Part shown: in pieces, positions 5,573 to 7,873 of the stretch
Layout of the letters: each line of letters begins with the position of its first letter
Numbering within the stretch: the first letter of the stretch is position 1
Source of the DNA: Candidatus Aminicenantota bacterium
GTDB lineage: Bacteria > Acidobacteriota > UBA4820 > DSQY01
Length of the DNA: 7,873 nucleotides
Assembly: GCA_027365515.1 (NCBI GenBank)
Contig: DAHXMK010000394.1
Coordinates: 1-7,873, forward strand
Direction of reading: 5' to 3'
Notes under the pieces: generated by a model
Databases searched by the model: none
Told to the model about the DNA's origin: nothing
What the model saw: only the letters and a program-made list of their open reading frames with translations
Program-made: the position numbers and the translations under genes

Positions 5573-7873
5573 TTAGCTGCGCAGGTTCAATATCCAGTAA
5601 CCCCCTCCAAGGCCGAAGATGACAGCGGGCGCCCACGCGGCCAGTGGCGGCGCAAGCCATTCCATCTCCCCTATCGCCGTGAAAACCGCCGAAAGGACGT
5701 AGAAGGCGACGGCCAGCGCCAGCGCTATGGCCACGCCGTAGAGCGAACCTTTTCGCCCGACGCTGAATGCGAAAGGGAGCCCGGCAAGGAGAAGCGCGAG
5801 CGGCGTCGCGCCGTCCGCGAATTTTCTGTAGTAGTCCATTCTCTGCCTCTCAGTTGGCAGGCCCTTCTGGCGCAGGTTCTCGATGAGCTTGGCCAGCTCG
5901 CTGGAGGAGAGCGTCTGTCCTTCAAGAAACTGCGGGATGACGAAGTAGTTTTTATCGGCGGGAGCGGCAAGCTCGCCTGAAGCCATCATCTTGAAGCCGC
6001 TCCCCTTTCCGCCGGCAGGCTTCCAGAGCCAGCCGTCCTTGAAAGCCAGCTTGCTGTTTCCGATGAAGCTCGCCTGGCTGGCGAAGAAGCGTTCGGCCAG
6101 GGCGTCACCAGAAGGGTCGAGCGCGTACGAGGAGAATCCCTCGAACAGCCCACGCTTCGCGTCATAGTGGTCGTAGTGGTACAGAACCCCGCGGTTTGGA
6201 GCGAAGAGCCAGACATCGTATGAAACTTGGAGGAACTTCGATACGAAGTTCTTCAAGGCCTCCTTGTCCCTCTGAGCTTCCCTGTTGGCGGCGGGCGCTA
6301 TCCCCTCCCCTGCCATCCACCCCAGCAGCCCGACGGCCAGTCCGACGATCAGCACGGCAAGGCTGATCCTGTAGAGTGAAATGCCGGAGGCTTTCATCGC
6401 CGTCACCTCGTTGCCCTTCTCCAGGATGCCGAGCACTATTAGCACGGTCATCAGCAGGCTCAACGGCAATAGAAGCATGAATATCCCGACCGACTGCGAA
6501 GCGATGTATTTCATGAAGAGCGACCAGCGCTCGCCATTGGTCAGAAACTCGGAGAGCCCCCTCAGCTCTATGACCCAATCGAGCACGAGGATCGAGCCGG
6601 CAATGATGAAGAAGTAGCGGGCGATGTGCTTCAGGAGATATTTGTCCACGATGCTGAGCCAGCCGTCGCGGCGCGCGGGCAACGGGTCGCCGCCGGCACG
6701 CTGGCGTTTCTTTGATGTTCTCGCAAAAAGGCCCGGCAGCCACTCGCGCCACGCGCCCGCCGTTCTCTCGGCCGGCTTGTCGCCACGGCGCTTCAGAAAA
6801 TAGAGGCCCGCCGCCAATACGGCCAAGTCGGGCAGCCACGCCGCCGCCTCCGGAGAGACCCGCCCATTCACGGCCAAGTCCCCCAGCGACGAATAGAGGA
6901 TCCAGTAGAAGAGAACGACCGCCAACGAAAGGCTGAAGCCCGCGCCCCGCCCGCCCCTTGCGTTCGTGAGGCCCAGCGGCACTCCGATGACGGCGAAGAG
7001 CAGGACGATGACGGCGGCCGCGAAGCGCCTGTTGGCCTCGTAGCGGAAACTCAGGGACTCCTTCGCTTCAGCGATCGTCGAGCCGCTCTGCTTCCACCTC
7101 TGGAGAAGTTCGGAGAACGCCATAGAGCCGAGGTCCCGCTGGGTGGCGGCCGCCGCCGTCTTCACCGGCACGACGGTCAGCGTCTGCTCGCTGAAGCTGG
7201 AGACCTGAACCTTTTCCGGCCGCGCCCTGTCGAAGACGCTCGTCTGGCCTCGGCCAAGCAGGAACTGCAACGCCCCATGGCCGTCGCCTTCGACGAGCTT
7301 GCCCCATTCCGATACGGTTATCATCTCCTTTTCCGAGGACGGCTTCTGAAAGATTATCACTTTCTTGTATCGCTGCAGCGCTTCGTCAACGCCGTCGCAG
7401 TAGAAAAGCACGCCCGGGATCCTGTCATAAAAAACGCCGGGCTTGATTAGCTTCATCAGGTTGGTGAGCTTGGAAGCCTGTTCCTGAAGGCGCTCCTGCC
7501 CCGACCTCGCCTCCGGAATCAGCCAGAGGTTTGAAACCACGAGGGCGCCGGAGAGCAGCAGCCCAAGCGCCAAAGGCGCCCTCAGCAGGTCCCTCACTCT
7601 TATTCCAGAGGCGCGCATGGCGACGATCTCGCTGTCGGCCGAGAAGCGGCCGAAGGCGATTATCGTCCCGGCTAGAAAGCCTACGGGGATGGTGTACGAA
7701 AGAAGCAGCGGCAGGCTGTAAACAAACATCAGCAAAGCCGCGCTGACGCCGAGCCCCTCCTGAATGACCAGGTTGGCCAGTTGGAAGAGCAGGTTGATAA
7801 GGAAAAGAAAGGAGAAGACGACGAGCGCTATGAGCGCGGGCCCTATGGTTTCGCAAGCGATGTACCTGTCCAA
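5573..7873 (-). CDS. LptF-LptG fusion: LPS export ABC transporter permease (5' end at window edge)
   Basis: This is a single frame of 766 residues containing two complete YjgP/YjgQ permeases. In E. coli LptF and LptG are separate proteins that pair with the ATPase dimer LptB2 to extract LPS from the inner membrane and pass it to LptC/LptA. Residues 1-360 are LptF-like: three membrane helices (about 10-37, 47-75, 96-118), a periplasmic domain (about 122-280), then three helices (about 284-303, 312-331, 345-360). A basic linker (about 361-405) follows. Residues 406-766 repeat the plan as LptG: helices near 418-438, 455-482 and 501-523, a periplasmic domain, then helices near 686-706, 709-733 and 744-763. 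Both halves keep the cytoplasmic coupling motif that meets LptB, EIVAMRASGI (82-91) and NEVTAMKASGISL (488-500). The first visible codon is TTG at the very edge, and LptF proteins usually have a few residues before DRYI, so the true start is probably just outside. Confidence 0.9.
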   Translation of the reverse strand: MDRYIACETIGPALIALVVFSFLFLINLLFQLANLVIQEGLGVSAALLMFVYSLPLLLSYTIPVGFLAGTIIAFGRFSADSEIVAMRASGIRVRDLLRAPLALGLLLSGALVVSNLWLIPEARSGQERLQEQASKLTNLMKLIKPGVFYDRIPGVLFYCDGVDEALQRYKKVIIFQKPSSEKEMITVSEWGKLVEGDGHGALQFLLGRGQTSVFDRARPEKVQVSSFSEQTLTVVPVKTAAAATQRDLGSMAFSELLQRWKQSGSTIAEAKESLSFRYEANRRFAAAVIVLLFAVIGVPLGLTNARGGRGAGFSLSLAVVLFYWILYSSLGDLAVNGRVSPEAAAWLPDLAVLAAGLYFLKRRGDKPAERTAGAWREWLPGLFARTSKKRQRAGGDPLPARRDGWLSIVDKYLLKHIARYFFIIAGSILVLDWVIELRGLSEFLTNGERWSLFMKYIASQSVGIFMLLLPLSLLMTVLIVLGILEKGNEVTAMKASGISLYRISLAVLIVGLAVGLLGWMAGEGIAPAANREAQRDKEALKNFVSKFLQVSYDVWLFAPNRGVLYHYDHYDAKRGLFEGFSSYALDPSGDALAERFFASQASFIGNSKLAFKDGWLWKPAGGKGSGFKMMASGELAAPADKNYFVIPQFLEGQTLSSSELAKLIENLRQKGLPTERQRMDYYRKFADGATPLALLLAGLPFAFSVGRKGSLYGVAIALALAVAFYVLSAVFTAIGEMEWLAPPLAAWAPAVIFGLGGGYWILNLRS

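Noticed and set aside
6162..6839. A 225-codon leftward open frame inside lptFG
   Set aside because: It is a +1 or +2 shadow of the fusion gene with an Arg-rich, non-membrane product. The fusion frame has consistent helices and conserved motifs.

Overview
The window is gene-dense, GC-rich DNA (estimated by eye at about 60% or more) from a Gram-negative (diderm) bacterium. The diderm assignment rests on an LptF/LptG-type lipopolysaccharide transporter and on envelope-lipid enzymes. The GAF, S26-peptidase, transglutaminase-like and TPR proteins remind me of Desulfobacterota-, Desulfuromonadota- or Acidobacteriota-like genomes. That placement comes from memory of protein families and is not a phylogenetic result. 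There is no sign of phage, insertion sequences, CRISPR, rRNA or tRNA.

Layout. At the left edge is a class I/II PLP-dependent aminotransferase (+) that has lost only its first few codons. An extended -10 promoter (TTGAAA, 18-nt spacer, TATAAT) overlaps its stop codon and starts a two-gene unit (+): a PAP2-type membrane phosphatase/phosphotransferase (1235-2074) and a GT28/MGDG-synthase-like glycosyltransferase (2071-3162), joined by an ATGA overlap. Converging on this pair, with 10 nt between stop codons, is a leftward three-gene unit: a GAF-domain protein (4460-4996), a soluble S24/S26 signal-peptidase-like protein (3901-4446) and a transglutaminase-like protein (3173-3859). A 107-nt divergent region with overlapping back-to-back promoters separates it from a rightward TPR protein (5104-5562). 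The TPR gene in turn converges, again with 10 nt between stops, on a long leftward gene that runs off the right edge. That gene encodes LptF and LptG as one polypeptide.

How the genes may work together. The PAP2 protein and the glycosyltransferase suggest membrane lipid remodelling: release of diacylglycerol or transfer of a head group, then glycosylation. The LptF-LptG protein belongs to the inner-membrane ABC transporter that extracts LPS. The GAF/S26/transglutaminase unit is an unassigned set in which two proteins have protease-like catalytic motifs. It is the least understood part of the window. The single-chain LptF-LptG is the most distinctive architectural feature. Apart from the 107-nt divergent region, intergenic space is 52 nt or less, and no stretch over 300 nt lacks a gene.
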